Source: Zopfochytrium polystomum (lineage: Eukaryota > Chytridiomycota > Chytridiomycetes > Chytridiales > Chytridiaceae). From it: a DNA stretch of 60,893 nucleotides. Below the pieces are notes generated by a model, which was not told the DNA's origin, did not search any database, and was given only the letters and a program-made list of their open reading frames with translations. The position numbers and the translations under genes were made by a program. This document shows, one piece after another, positions 11,934-22,725 of this stretch (position 1 is the first letter of the stretch; each line of letters begins with the position of its first letter). Location: assembly GCA_025765615.1 (NCBI GenBank), contig JAIVFJ010000343.1, positions 1-60,893 of the forward strand, given 5' to 3'.

Positions 11934-12290
11934 ATGGAGGACGTGCAGATCTCGGGCGAGCTGACGTACCGGCGGCCGCGGTACGTCACGTTTGAAGAGT
12001 TTGCCCGCGCCAGGCCGTTCATGTCGTCGTTCCAGCACTGGGTGCACGCGCTGGAGAAACTGCAGGAGATTCCAGAGCCCGTGCTTCCCGAGGAGCCCGA
12101 GTTTGAGTGGGATGAGAAGGCTCCACTGGTCGAATGGAGCAGCATGTCGACGTATTGGAAGTGTGTGCTGGCGTTCACAGGAGACCAGCTTGTCGAGGTG
12201 TTTGGCAAGGTTTCCTTTTTGGAGAAGGAGTTGATTCCGCTGAGCATGGTCGAGTCTTTTATGAACAAAAAGGTTGAGTGGGACCAGTGA
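11934..12290 (+). CDS. Small conserved-looking hypothetical protein (118 aa)
   Basis: A single ATG-started frame, MEDVQISGELTYRRP onward, rich in Trp, Phe and Glu, with no signal peptide and no membrane segment. The N-terminal half is basic and aromatic; the C-terminal half is amphipathic and acidic. Codon use resembles neighbouring genes, with GC-ending codons. No family was recognised. It lies between the seven-TM gene and the converging HNH gene with its own spacing on both sides, so it is probably a gene of its own rather than an exon. Confidence 0.55.
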   Translation: MEDVQISGELTYRRPRYVTFEEFARARPFMSSFQHWVHALEKLQEIPEPVLPEEPEFEWDEKAPLVEWSSMSTYWKCVLAFTGDQLVEVFGKVSFLEKELIPLSMVESFMNKKVEWDQ

Positions 12291-12650
12291 AAAAATAATG
12301 TGTGCGTTGCGTTCGTAACATAGTATGTGCGTTTCATCCAAACCAAACCGCCGCCTTCTGGGAAATTGGATCCTTTATTAAGGGAGGGATGCCGTCCACT
12401 TCCCATTTTTCGCTGATAATTGAATATTACTTTCGAGTCGTTGGCCTCTATCTCTCTCGTTTCTAGTTGTTTGCTTGCCTACTTTTATTCTTCATTATCC
12501 ACTAGTCTCCATGCCTGTTAGATCCATTACAAGTCAAACTGTCAAGCAGAACCTTAAAACAAGGAATCCCCAATCATTCATGCTTTATTATTTTTTCCAA
12601 TTATATCCAAATTCTAGCTCCCCCCAATTGACAAACGAATAAATACCCTA
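12291..12650. other. Convergent 3' intergenic region
   Basis: AT-rich sequence between the 118-aa gene and the converging HNH gene. No exon, repeat or RNA gene was recognised. Confidence 0.5.
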
Positions 12651-14277
12651 TCAATTATGCAATGCACCGGACATTTGGACGCCCGCCGCCATCTGCCGCC
12701 GAATGTCCATCACCCAAGTTTCGGTCCAATCGGCTGACTTCTCCAGTTTCAGTGGAGGACTCTCCATCGAATCAGTCCGACAGTCAGCGGTGGCTGGTTC
12801 GTCATATTGGATCGAAAATGGTGCCTTCATCAGGTGAGTTTCCAACGGGTCCGCAGCCGGGTCCTCACTGCCGTCGTCATGCTGCAGCGTTTGGAAGCTG
12901 TCTTGGTGGCAGAGATGATGCTGTTCGAAGAGGAGCCGGCGTATCTCCAAATTCTCCTTCGTCGGCCATAAATCAGGATGACCACCAAAAACGATCCGTT
13001 GGCCGTTTTCAATGTTCTTCACTTGTTTGAACCACTCGATCTTGCTTTCGTGGATGAGCAACTCAAATGTCCTTGCGCCATCTACCTCCTTCTCGATGAT
13101 TGTGAAGAATTGATCATCGAAAAGCTTATTGATATCACGTGACAGCAGGACACCGTCGTAACAGCCGGAATAGGTCTCGTTCCAGTCTCCCATGTCGACG
13201 ACGCTGTCGCGATGGTATTGCGTCTTGGCCGCCTTCCACAAAGCCCGTTGGACGATGTGACATCCCTCCAATGGACCTGGCGATCCCGTGACGACGCAAC
13301 AAGAATCCCTATAGTTCAGCCTCGCACGAAACGGCGACTGACCAGGGCGGTGAGGGCGGCTTGAGCTCCCACTCGACGAAGGGACGCCTGGTTCATGGGA
13401 AGATTCACCAAAATGTGAGGCTTCGATCCAAAACGTGAACGCTGTACCAACCAAGCTTCTTTTCCAGTGCTTCAATGCGCTTGTTCAGTTCAGCTATCAC
13501 TTTCTCCGACTCCAATGAGCGTTCCGCCAGAGCATCATTGAGTTTGGAGTCAGCGTCCTTTACGTATGAGATCGCTGCGTCGAGTCTGGCTTCCGCCGAA
13601 CTGAAATCAGATCTCGCCTCATTGTACCTTTCCTCTGCTCGACGGAGACGCACTTCAAGTGGAGCAGCGTCTGGAGAAGGCTTCTGCCCCGTTTCAATGA
13701 GGTCAAGACAGCTGTCCAGTCTCGTCCGAGCGATGTCCAGCGTCTTTCTGGCGGAGTCCTTTGCGGCCCGAGCACTGTCCAAGGTTCTTTGCGCAATGTC
13801 CAAGATTGCCCGAGCACCGATCACTCTCTCCTCAGCGTACTTGAGCCGGGCGGTTTTCACTTTCGGGAAGCCTTCAAAGGATCCCGTCTGTCGGATTTCC
13901 AGAAGCCTGCGCAGCTCTGCGTGATCGAGTGACATTGAATCTGATTTTTCTGAAATGGGAGGATCGTCAAACGGTAGTTCTTCACCCTCGCTGCCGAATG
14001 TATGCAAGACATCCGGGGCCACAGCCGCAGACGACCGGTTCGGGAGTGGATAAGGGCCAGGCCGGCGTTGTGGAGTTTGGCCAGGAACGATGCGACTGCT
14101 CCTGACGCTTCGGGGGCTCCCGTCGCTGCTGGTGGCGCTGGGCAGCCTCCGTCGGGGAGATGCAGGACTGCCCTGAGGCGAGGCAGCGGGTCGTTGAGGC
14201 GCTCGTCCATCGTCGTTGCGGTCGCCGCTGGCTTGTGCAGGCGAAGGCGCAGTGGGGTTGCAGTCGTCGATGGCCAT
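12651..14277 (-). CDS. Coiled-coil protein with C-terminal HNH endonuclease-like domain
   Basis: Two exons, 14277-13452 and 13387-12651, joined by a 64-nt GT-AG intron that keeps frame and yields 520 residues. Residues 1-100 are Pro/Ser/Arg-rich and disordered. About 120-275 form a long coiled coil with quasi-repeats such as ARAILDIAQRTLDSARAA. After the splice comes an HNH_2-type core: SCCVVTGSPG, then LEGCHIV with the catalytic-type His near residue 319, and DGVLLSRDINKLFDDQFF. In this family the domain has the beta-beta-alpha-metal nuclease fold; substrate here is unknown. Acidic residues follow to the end. The donor GTTGGT is weak, so a single-base break instead of an intron remains possible. 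Confidence 0.65.
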
Positions 14278-14458
14278 GTCAGCTTTCAGGAAGTGATCTG
14301 ATCGTGGGCGTTATTGGGTTCACCTTGTCTGACAACAATCCCGAATTTCCAACCAAGCGCTCATGAAGTTTTGGGGCACTCGGGTGGGTTCTTCTTTGCT
14401 TTTTTGCAACTAAAAAATAATATTTCCCCATAACTCTGTTATTAGCATCGCCTGCCTC
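14278..14458. other. Upstream region of the HNH gene
   Basis: No exon is recognised. This region should contain the promoter of the minus-strand HNH gene. Confidence 0.35.
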
Positions 14459-15130
14459 ACTGAGGCACTTTCCCTTTCCAATCAATGCTCTGTCCCTCTC
14501 TCCGCCCTGTCTGGCACAAAAAATCAAAGGAAGGAAACCACTCACACACTCACTCAGCCACCTCTTCCAGGCCACACCGTTCTAATTAAGACTCTTTTTC
14601 ATTGAGAGTGCTACATGCAATAGTACTGAAATGTATTAGCTCTTCTTTCATAGTTGGATCATATTCTCAACGTTTTCAGCTATCTGCAAAGGAGATTTGA
14701 ACATGCTCCCTGTTGGCGCAGCTACCAAATCGGTCTCACTAGCAACCCTACAATGTGGCAATGGTCCATTCTCTCCGTGGAGTTATAGTGGTGAGGGTGG
14801 GAAGTTGAGTATGTCCTTTTTTTGTCCAGAGGGGCAGCTGTTGAGCGTGGACTGAGAAAGAAGGGCAAAAGTTGCCGCAAAATCTGAAAGATCCTGTCAA
14901 CGAGCTCAATCTCGTTGAACAACAGGTCGATCCAGGCAATGTGAGCTTGGCTGGCCGTCACTTCTGGCCCCAGTCGTTTGCGCTTGGCCTTTGCTGTGTG
15001 TATTTGGTGTCGGCTCCACGTTTCGAACCCACGCGCACAAACTCAACCACCGCCCTATTGTGTGCCTGGCGACTTCGGGATTCGACCTTAAGGCAATAGT
15101 TTCACGGAGCGCAACTACAATCTGCAAAAA
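14459..15130 (-). pseudogene. Decayed LRRC51-like copy
   Basis: The stretch matches 16311-17070 in order: first the CTGAGGCAC-to-CTCAGCC block (14459-14570), then the end of the LRR exon near 14790-14815, then AHIAWIDLLFNEIELVD at about 14890-14945, then the TTTCGAACCC block near 15013. In LRRC51 the last peptide is the signature AWIDLSFN(D/E) strand. Most of the C-terminal LRR coding sequence is deleted and the frame is lost, so this is a pseudogene. It shares the duplicated block with the better-preserved copy at 16487-16961. Confidence 0.65.
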
Positions 15131-15959
15131 ACGGCGGGATTGTGCTGTGGATCGTCCAGGAATGCGGACTGCGATGGTGCGACAGCGGCCGCAGGCCTAA
15201 CTGGAGGAAGTGACGAAACTCAGCTACGGGCGGCCTCACACAAACTGCGCTGCAGGGACGACCACCCGAAAAGCGGAGGAACCAGCCGCCAAAAGGACCT
15301 GCGTGCGACTTAATCCGCTGCCACCCTTGCGAGACCAAGGTCTTTGATCCTCCACTTGGCCACCTCACGTGACAGAAAGCAGCTGAATTTGAATTAGTCC
15401 TTAATTCATGATTTGCATGGAAATATTTGTGAGACAGGCACTTTGCTTCCGCTGGCTCGAAGGCTAGAAGACGAAGAAGCTTATAGCAAGCCAGAAACCT
15501 ACTTATATCAACAAGAAAGAAAGAGTGAGAGCAATACTGAAAGTCTATAAAGAGATTAAATTCGTCAATCGGGCGAGGGAGCGCCATGAAGAAGTTCGGA
15601 AGTTAACTGAAAAAAAAAATTTTTACATGAATAAAAGAATAAATCACAAACAATCTCACAACGACACAACGGCATTCTCCACCTAGACAATCGCCAACTT
15701 GATAGATAGCATCCGAAATCCTCCGGGAGCGCGGCATCCGGCCAGGTGACGCGTGATGGACACGAGAGGCTGTCAAGAATTATAAACTTCTTTCCATTTG
15801 TTCACAACATACTTTCAGTAATCGGTCCACGGCATGGACGATTGGGAAGTAAGGCCTTTTCTCCGTGACAGGGACAGTGGTATATCTTTTAAATTTTCAT
15901 CATGCGCCCACAGTTGAACAAAAAGTCTACGCAAAGAAAACACTTGAGGGAACAGAAAA
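15131..15959. other. Intergenic, no gene seen
   Basis: No exon was recognised. From about 15785 the sequence resembles the leader of the seven-TM gene at 10560-10684, with a shared CCGTGACAGG stretch and a shared bases-before-ATG block. Confidence 0.45.
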
Positions 15960-16310
15960 ATGGAGAGCCTAGACGTAATCCTGTACGGCCTCTGCGTGGC
16001 CATTGCCCTTGCGCTCTTCCTGTTCTCGGCGTTCCGCCTGAACCAGGCTCGCACTTCCCTCAACGCAATCTGCGCCTCCGCCTGCACAATCTTCCTCGCG
16101 AAAACCGCCATCTCGCTCTCCTACTTCAAGGTCGCCTGGCTCAACTCGAAGGCGCGGTACGTGCTCATTTACGGCACGCTCAACACGACCACCATCCTGC
16201 TGTACTACCTCTACGAAGGGCGCCTCGCGCTCTTCATCCGCAACGGCGGGCAGTACTTTCGAGCAGCAATGTACCTCTTCATCGGCCTCTATGCCGCCGA
16301 CACGGTCGCA
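15960..16310 (+). pseudogene. Truncated paralogue of the seven-TM gene
   Basis: Starting at the ATG at 15960, 117 codons align almost residue for residue with the gene at 10685 (MESLDVILYGLCVAIALALF and onward) through the fourth membrane helix. Similarity stops abruptly after the codons for DTVA at 16310. The frame then runs into Pro-rich sequence that belongs to the downstream flank of the LRRC51 copy. The missing part encodes helices five to seven, so a functional receptor-like protein is unlikely. The event looks like a rearrangement joining this copy to an LRRC51-containing segment. Confidence 0.75.
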
Positions 16311-16486
16311 CTGAGGCACTTTTCCTTTTTCAATCAATGCTTTCTGTCCCTCTCTCCGCCCTGTCTGCACACTCACTCAGCCACCTCCGCCGCCGCCGCG
16401 CCGCCCCTCCCTCCCCTCCCCAACCCCAACACCCCACCCGCCCCAGCCCCCACCGCCGCCCCATTCCCCCCTCCCTTCTTCCACGG

Positions 16487-16961
16487 CCGATCCTGCTTGG
16501 TGATCGCGCAAAAGTCGAGATGCCTCAGGGTCGGGATCCGGGCAATGACGTACTGGCGGTACGCCCTCCCCGCGTTCTCGACGGGGTTGCCGTGGAGCGT
16601 GAGGGTGCGGAGGCGCGGGAGAGCGGCGAGCTTGTCGAGCTCGGCGAGGGCGGCGATGCGGTTCGCGTGGAGGTAGAGGGTAGTGAGGGTTGGGAAGTTG
16701 AGGATGTCCTTTTTTTTCAGGGGAGGGGTTGAGTCGTTAATGGCAAACAGCCTCCGGCAAACGGCAAAGTAAAGAGAAAGAATTTACCTTGTCGACAAGC
16801 TCGATCTCGTTGAACGAGAGGTCGATCCACGCAATGTGCGCCAGGCTCGGGACCAGCTTAGCGGCCGACAGCGACAGCGCCTCGATCGACACGATGCGGT
16901 TGTTGGGCAGCCTGATGGCCGTCACGACGCTCTTCTGACCCCAGTCGTTCTTGCGCTCGAC
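16487..16961 (-). pseudogene. LRRC51: LRRC51-like leucine-rich-repeat protein, 5'-incomplete
   Basis: Two exons joined in phase: 16961-16788, with VTAIRLPNNRIVSIEALSL and AHIAWIDLSFNEIELVDK, and 16708 to about 16487, with LTTLYLHANRI, RLRTLTLHGNPVENAG, YRQYVIARIPTLRHLDF and ITKQDR. These match the LRRC51 order AWIDLSFN, LYLHGN, LRSLTLHGNP, YRQYV and TKADR. LRRC51 is a small LRR protein found mainly in ciliated organisms. The N-terminal exon expected before 16961 is absent, and the C-terminal tail after KQDR is not recognisable. The copy is therefore probably truncated, despite clean LRRs. Its 5' end lies head-to-head with a 5'-truncated GNAT. Confidence 0.75.
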
Positions 16962-17087
16962 CTTTTTTTTTTGCGCCGGGGTGTGTTTTTGGCGTATGTC
17001 AGTTTGAGCGCATAGTTTCGAACCCCGGCACGATCTGTACAGACGCACACGCGCACGCTTGATCTCACCCATCGCACTACTACAATA

Positions 17088-18281
17088 CAGATCGCCTCCT
17101 CCGTTCGCGTATACCACCGAAACCTCCATCTCGGAGGTGGCAGCGCGACCAAAAGCTCAGTCCGCGTCGGCGCCATCGGCGACGTCGCAACCGGGACAGA
17201 CCATCGCGGCCGCCGCCTCGCCTCCGTTCTCATGGCCGCCGCAGACGCCCACATGCGCGAAGCCGGCTTCCCCATCGCCGTCCTCCACGCCGCGACCCTG
17301 GCCATCCCGCTCTACGCCTCCCTAGGATGGCGCACCGTCCCCATGCACTACCTCCTCCTCGACTATACCGTCAGTGCCACCACCACCACCACCACCACCA
17401 CCACCACCACAAGTAGCACCCGCGCTGCCGCAATAGGCCTCCGCGCCGTCGACGCAGCCCGCGATGCCGGCTGGATGGCGCTGCTCTACGGCAAGTTTGC
17501 CGTAGGCGTGTGGGGCAGCTTTACGCGCCGCGACCGCGCGTACTGGACCGACTGGGTCGCCGCTTCTCAAGGCGACGCCCCGCGCCGCCGCATCCGCCGC
17601 GTCGTGGCAGACGCCGTCGAGCTCCCGTCGTCGACCGGTGGTGGGAGCCACCACCGCGTCGCCGGGTACGCCATCGTCGACCTCGCCGAGTTTGACGCGA
17701 GGACGGGCGTCTCGCCCATCACGGTGCAGCTGCGCGAAGCGTTTGTCGCGCGCATCGTCGGCGACCACCACCTTGACACGTGCAACGGACTGCATTCCTC
17801 GGACCAGCTGGCGCCGCTCGACGTTGGTGCGTACGCGGACGCCATGGACATGCTCCTCCGCGCCGGCGTCGCCGCGCTGTTTGACGGCGGCGGCGCCGAC
17901 GCCACGCCGCTCGCAGACAAGGTCAAAGTGCAGGTTCCCGCCGCCATGATGCCGCCAGAGGTCGTCGACGCCATGGCCGCGGCGCGGCCGGGGCTCGCCT
18001 GGCTTTGCCGCCCTACAGACGCAGGGCAACCTCGCGCAACGACCGTGGACGACGGGTGGATGTTCAAAGTGCTGTCGCCGTGCGACGTTGAGGTTTCGGT
18101 TTCGCCGGCGGCCGCGGCCGCGGGAGGCGAAGGAGCGAGAGCGACCGAGGTGGTCCGCGTTGCGAACGAGGACGACCTGACAGCTTTGCTCCAGCGGCCC
18201 ATTGGACGATTTGACGCGTGCGCGGGCGGTCCGCTCGTGTCGACGAGCCGATTTGGATTCTTCAAGACGGACACGTTTTGA
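17088..18281 (+). CDS. Eis-like GNAT N-acetyltransferase, 5'-truncated
   Basis: The open frame runs from an acceptor-like TACAATACAG at 17088 to the TGA at 18279-18281 without an ATG at its front; the first ATG at 17232 is inside the catalytic motif. SSVRVYHRNLHLGG and then VGAIGDVATG..HRGRRLA form GNAT motif A, the acetyl-CoA pyrophosphate loop. FPIAVLHAATLAIPLYASLG follows, typical of Eis-type enzymes, with the large C-terminal half that carries the second GNAT-like fold and an SCP2-like end. About 50-70 N-terminal residues expected before the motif are missing. A poly-Thr run from (CCA)n lies at about 17376-17408. Probably a gene fragment, though the rest is intact for almost 400 codons. 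Confidence 0.7.
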   Translation, partial: QIASSVRVYHRNLHLGGGSATKSSVRVGAIGDVATGTDHRGRRLASVLMAAADAHMREAGFPIAVLHAATLAIPLYASLGWRTVPMHYLLLDYTVSATTTTTTTTTTTSSTRAAAIGLRAVDAARDAGWMALLYGKFAVGVWGSFTRRDRAYWTDWVAASQGDAPRRRIRRVVADAVELPSSTGGGSHHRVAGYAIVDLAEFDARTGVSPITVQLREAFVARIVGDHHLDTCNGLHSSDQLAPLDVGAYADAMDMLLRAGVAALFDGGGADATPLADKVKVQVPAAMMPPEVVDAMAAARPGLAWLCRPTDAGQPRATTVDDGWMFKVLSPCDVEVSVSPAAAAAGGEGARATEVVRVANEDDLTALLQRPIGRFDACAGGPLVSTSRFGFFKTDTF

Positions 18282-19140
18282 AAACTGCCTTTTTTGTTTT
18301 TTATTTTTTTTTTTATTATGCTTTGCCGCTTTCGAATGGCGGTTGCAATGAACTTGATTGACTTATTAATGTTCCATCTCTTCGGTAATGTGCAGTGGAA
18401 CTTCTGGCAAAAGTGCAACCCAATAAAATGTGGCCCACTTTGCGCGCGTTGCACTTGCATGCCGCCACATCTCAAACACAGACGCCCATTCAGCAGGTGT
18501 ATAACAACACCCTTTCCCGGGACGGAAGAAACAGCAGAGATCTCCTGGACCGCTCACGTTCGTCGTCCACACGACGCAGCCCGTGCAAACGGACGCGCCA
18601 CCCGTCGGCCCCTGGGGCGCTTCGAAACGAAAGGGGACAACGTTTAAGGTACGGGCGGATCCCGCTTTCTTGTTCGACGGGGCCGAAGCGAGCGTGATGA
18701 TTGAGTGTGTGTGAGTGTTGTTGGAGCACTTGCTAAGCGCTTGGCTGAGGCGCTTGAGCCCTTTTTTGTCAAAATAAGCGTGCAGGTTCTGTCGAACCGG
18801 AGGAGAGTTTGACTTTCGGTTGGCTGGCGTTCGCCGGGACAGCCGCGCGATTTCCGCGCGGAAATCTGTATTTTTTCCAACGTTGAGCCAATGCGCTGGG
18901 GAATAGCGGCGGCCTCTCTTCAGGAGTTGGTGGGGCGTCTGAAAGTACCCAAACACGAAAAACATCACCCAAAAAATGGGTCCGGGAACACAAGCGCCTA
19001 CATGGCGATGGCCTGTTGTCGCCCCTGCGGCTGCGTTTTTTTTTGCGCCAACCAACAAATGAAACAGGCGACGTCAGTAGCCAGTTCGGCGTTTGTTGTT
19101 AATTCGGGCAAAGAATGAGCGAAACCACTCCTCACATACA
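18282..19140. other. Intergenic; one unsupported minus-strand frame
   Basis: A T-tract at 18290-18318 follows the GNAT stop. A 230-codon minus-strand frame at 18366-19058 contains a hydrophobic stretch (FWVMFFVFGYF) but no recognisable family or good exon signals. It is not called as a gene. Confidence 0.4.
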
Positions 19141-22100
19141 TTATAAGGACTCGTCTCGGTGAATGCCGGCCAAAATTTTCTGGATTGGCTCCACAATCAG
19201 CACCGTATCCTTCTTCACCTCCTCTTTTGCTTAAGATGGAACAGGGACGGGGAAGGGGGTGATTGTTTAGAGGCCCGAGAGGCCACGCCAGGGCTCCCAA
19301 AAATAAAAGGATAAAAAAATAAATTGGCGCATACCTTTCTCGCTACCAACTGCCTGCGCAACAGCCCCCGCGACATGAGGCGTCGCCTTAACCGCCACAT
19401 CCACCGCTGCCATCACAATCGCTCTTTTCCCTTCAGTACCCAGCTGGCGGGTAATGGAACGCGTAAAAAGAAAAATGCGAGTTTGAAGACGATAAAGGTG
19501 GTTTGGGTTCAGTGGATATCGGAGTCAACGGCGAACGCACAGAGCTCTTTTGTCACCCCGCAAGGCTTGGCCTACGTTCTCCACGGTCTGACCCAAGGTA
19601 TCTTTTTCTTCCGCGGATGTCACGCGAGCCTTGGTATCGTCGTAGACCGCCTTTTGCAGGTGGGCTAGTTGTTTTCGCAATTGGGCAACATCAATGAGTG
19701 AGAGTCTCCAAAGGACAGCAGAATTTACCGCTGGCGCCTTTGTGCTTAGCAACGGCCTTTGCTGTGCCAGCAGCTAGCGGTGCGATCGCACATAGAAACG
19801 AAAGAGAGAGAATAATAGCCTTCGTAAGTAGAATTCCCGTTTTCGAGCCATTCGGGGCAAGCGCACACACGCACACACTCACACGCCCACTCCCTCCCTT
19901 CAATCATGCACAATCCCCTTTCCGCCTGCCACGACCGCAGGCACGACGACCGGAGCTAAATACGCAATTTTTTTTTTCAATAGAGACGACTGCCGCTCTT
20001 ACCAATTGACGTTTACCGCATCCTGGCCCGCGTGCTTCTCCTTCTTGCCCTTTGCGCCGTCGATCGCCCCTCTCGAGGCCGTCAATCGCAATCTCTGCGT
20101 GTCGATATGCGCGAGCGATTTGTGTCACAAAAGTTATGAACGACACGATCAACTGAAACAAGCACTCACGCCTCTTGGTTTCGCCCTTTCTGTGTCCGTC
20201 TATAATACCCTCTGCGCCCCCGATGGAGGCGTACACACCCTTTTTCGTGAAACTGCTGACTTGCAGGCGAACGTGTGTTCAGTTTGAAGGCATGGAGAAC
20301 GTGGAACGGGAAGAAAAAATCAATGTGGGAGAAAAGTGATAAAACCGTGATACCGGCCGCTCCTGCGAATACAGTTAAGGCAACGCCGGCCAATGCAGGC
20401 GCGCCTTTCAGCCCAATTTGAGCCGTGCCGTCCTTGATGATCGCCGTGGTCACTTTGTTTCCCATCTGTTACCAAACATAATTACAATTCTTTGTCTAGA
20501 GACCCTCGTAGTTCTTTTCAGACTATTTCAGCGCCTCGTCCGCCGCTTTGGCGGCCACCCGCGATTCCTCTGGAACATCGCCATCAGTTGTAAATTCGCC
20601 AAACAACATCCCGATATGTTCCCTAAACAACTTCCCGACATGCCTCCACATGTACCAGATGCATCCTGTTTATTGGCTGCATTTGTTTAGTTCGTTGTTT
20701 GTTCGGTTATAGGGAAAGAGAGTAAGTTCTGTGCCTATTGGGAGGGCACATGGGCTGCAAAGCCGAGAGTCGGGCATTCGACTTACCGATCTTTTCCGCA
20801 GCCGAAATGTAGCCTGCGGCGATGCCGTCCTTGACCGCCTCTAAAAGGCAATTTGGGTTCAAAATGAAGGGTGAAGCTAGTAAAAGGAATCGGCGAATTA
20901 AGTTTGATGTGATCTCCTTCTTTGAGCTCGTGTGCAGTCGTTTTCATCCCATCCCAAATGGGGTTATCTGGAACGTGAATGGGAAGGGGAGTGCAAATCA
21001 ATAACATATTAGCAGGTGGGGGGAGCGGTGTGTGTGCGGGTCGCGGCGGGCGGGTCGGTCGGGCCGGGCGCACATCGTACAAACCAGAAGATCCTAAAAT
21101 CGGCGCGACAGCCTTCTCCGCGACCTTGGGCACCACTCTCTCGGCGGCATCCTTGCCGGCCTCCTTCGCCAGATGTGTTCCTTCCTCGCCGATCTGGGCA
21201 TGGCACACCGATGTTGTCCGAAATTCCACAAAAGATGTTCGTACAAAAGGAACCCGAACATGAGAAAAGAAAAAGAAAGTGTGCGTCGCTGGTTGTGAGC
21301 ACTTTCGAATCGCAACAATGGCAGCCCTTTTTTCCAGCCTACCGTCGCACTCACCGCATGGTCCAAATGGCTGGCCGCACTGTGCAGGTTTTTCCCCTTC
21401 AACAGCGAAGTCGTCACAGACTCCCCGGCGTCGTGCGCGACTTTTTGCAGCGGCACTAGTGGGTCATGAGTAAGAAACGGATGCGCGAGAAGTCAGAAGT
21501 CGGGTTATTTCCGGAACACAAGCACTCCGGATCACGTAGTGGGAAAAGCAAATTCTTCCAAAGAATACGTGGTTTGGATTAACTCACAGCTTGCTCCTGC
21601 CTTTCCTGAAATATTTGATGCAGCCACTCCAGCCAGACTCGCGCCGCCGTCAATTGCGACGGCTGCGCTCGGCATTCCGAGGTGTCATGAATGAGTGCGT
21701 ATTGAGGTGGAGGGAGGAAGGAAGGGGAGGGAGTAAGTGGTTCGCCCATGCACTCAATACGTACATTTCAGAGAATTCTGCTTGTCCATGCTTCCGGAGA
21801 TTTTTTTCCAGCGGCTCCGCCAGCGCGTCAGCGACGCCTTTGATCGCTGTCTTGACTGGGAGGAGGGGGGAGGTTCGGCGTTGAAACATATAATCACACT
21901 AGATCCACCGATATGAACAAGGGGAACACTCGCACGCCAACGACATTCGCCCTACCTTTCTCGTTCTTGACTGCGCCCGTCAACTTGTCCGCCGCGTTCG
22001 GCAGCACCCCACGTCCGCGGCCGTCTGCGCAACCTCGTGGATCCTTTCGTTGCCCTGCGGCATGCGGCGAACCAGCGTGCCCGCCGCAACTGCGGAGTGG

Positions 22101-22674
22101 ATAAGCACCAGCGGCGGGGGGATATCGCCCGCTCCCCGCACGGTCGCGCGGCGGATGCCGCCTGCACTGCTTCGTGCTGCTTCACGGCAGCAGAAGCAGC
22201 AGAGAGATGCCGCAGAAGGCGAGGACGGATGGCTTGGTCCAAGGGAGGAGCTGGTGACGAGTGCCGCCGCTGCTGTCCTTGCGCCGGCCGGCCTGTAGCT
22301 GCAGCTAGGAGGCACTTGGCGCCGTCGCCAAAGTTTTGTCGGTGGGTGGGTGAGGTCGATGGAATCGGCAGAGTTCGTGGCGGCTTCGAGCAGTGCTGGT
22401 CCGTTGGTACGTACCCCTTTTACGAATATTTTACTTTTATGGTTTAAGAGAAGAGAGAGCAGTTTTTGCAGCAAGGAATTGAAACGGGCAATCCCACAAC
22501 AACTCACCGCGAGATCGAACCTAATCTCTTTTTGTAACTTTTCAGACCCGACTTGATGCACGATCCGATGACAATACTTGTTAACCAAAACTTACTGTAA
22601 ATGATCAATTGAGCCCAGAGTAACTCAGCTTCTACCAGATCGAAAGTAACGGCGGCACAAAAGAGAAAAACCCT
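19141..22674 (-). CDS. Many-exon amphipathic-helix-rich protein
   Basis: At least ten small minus-strand exons bounded by AG acceptors and GTRAGT-like donors encode Ala/Lys/Glu/Val-rich helices. Examples: GSEKLQKEIRFDLA (22551-22508), AIKGVADALAEPLEKNL (21855-21765), AVAIDGGASLAGVAASN (21662-21588), QKVAHDAGESVTTSLLKG (21455-21355), KEAGKDAAERVVPKVAEKAV (21193-21085), VKDGIAAGYISAAEK (about 20843-20788), APALAGVALTVFAGAAG (20465-20346), AVYDDTKARVTSAEEKD (about 19665) and AVDVAVKATPHVAGAVAQ (about 19430). The last exon ends VEPIQKILAGIHRDESL and TAA at 19141-19143. Segments resemble LEA or lipid-surface helices, but no family is certain. Exon assignment above 21.9 kb and the start codon are unresolved. 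It may bind membranes or lipid droplets (inference). Confidence 0.6.
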
Positions 22675-22725
22675 GGCCCAACAGCAAACCCGCAACTTCT
22701 GTCGTTGTGTCCGTGACGTTGATCC

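Noticed and set aside
16975..17035. tRNA-like TTTCGAACCCC with a GCCGGGGT...ACCCCGGC stem
   Set aside because: The stem ends are about 56 nt apart, with no D-arm, anticodon arm or acceptor stem; it lies in the truncated LRRC51/GNAT junction.
18366..19058. 230-codon minus-strand frame with a hydrophobic stretch
   Set aside because: No recognised family, no convincing start context and no link to neighbouring exons; GC-rich DNA keeps frames open easily.
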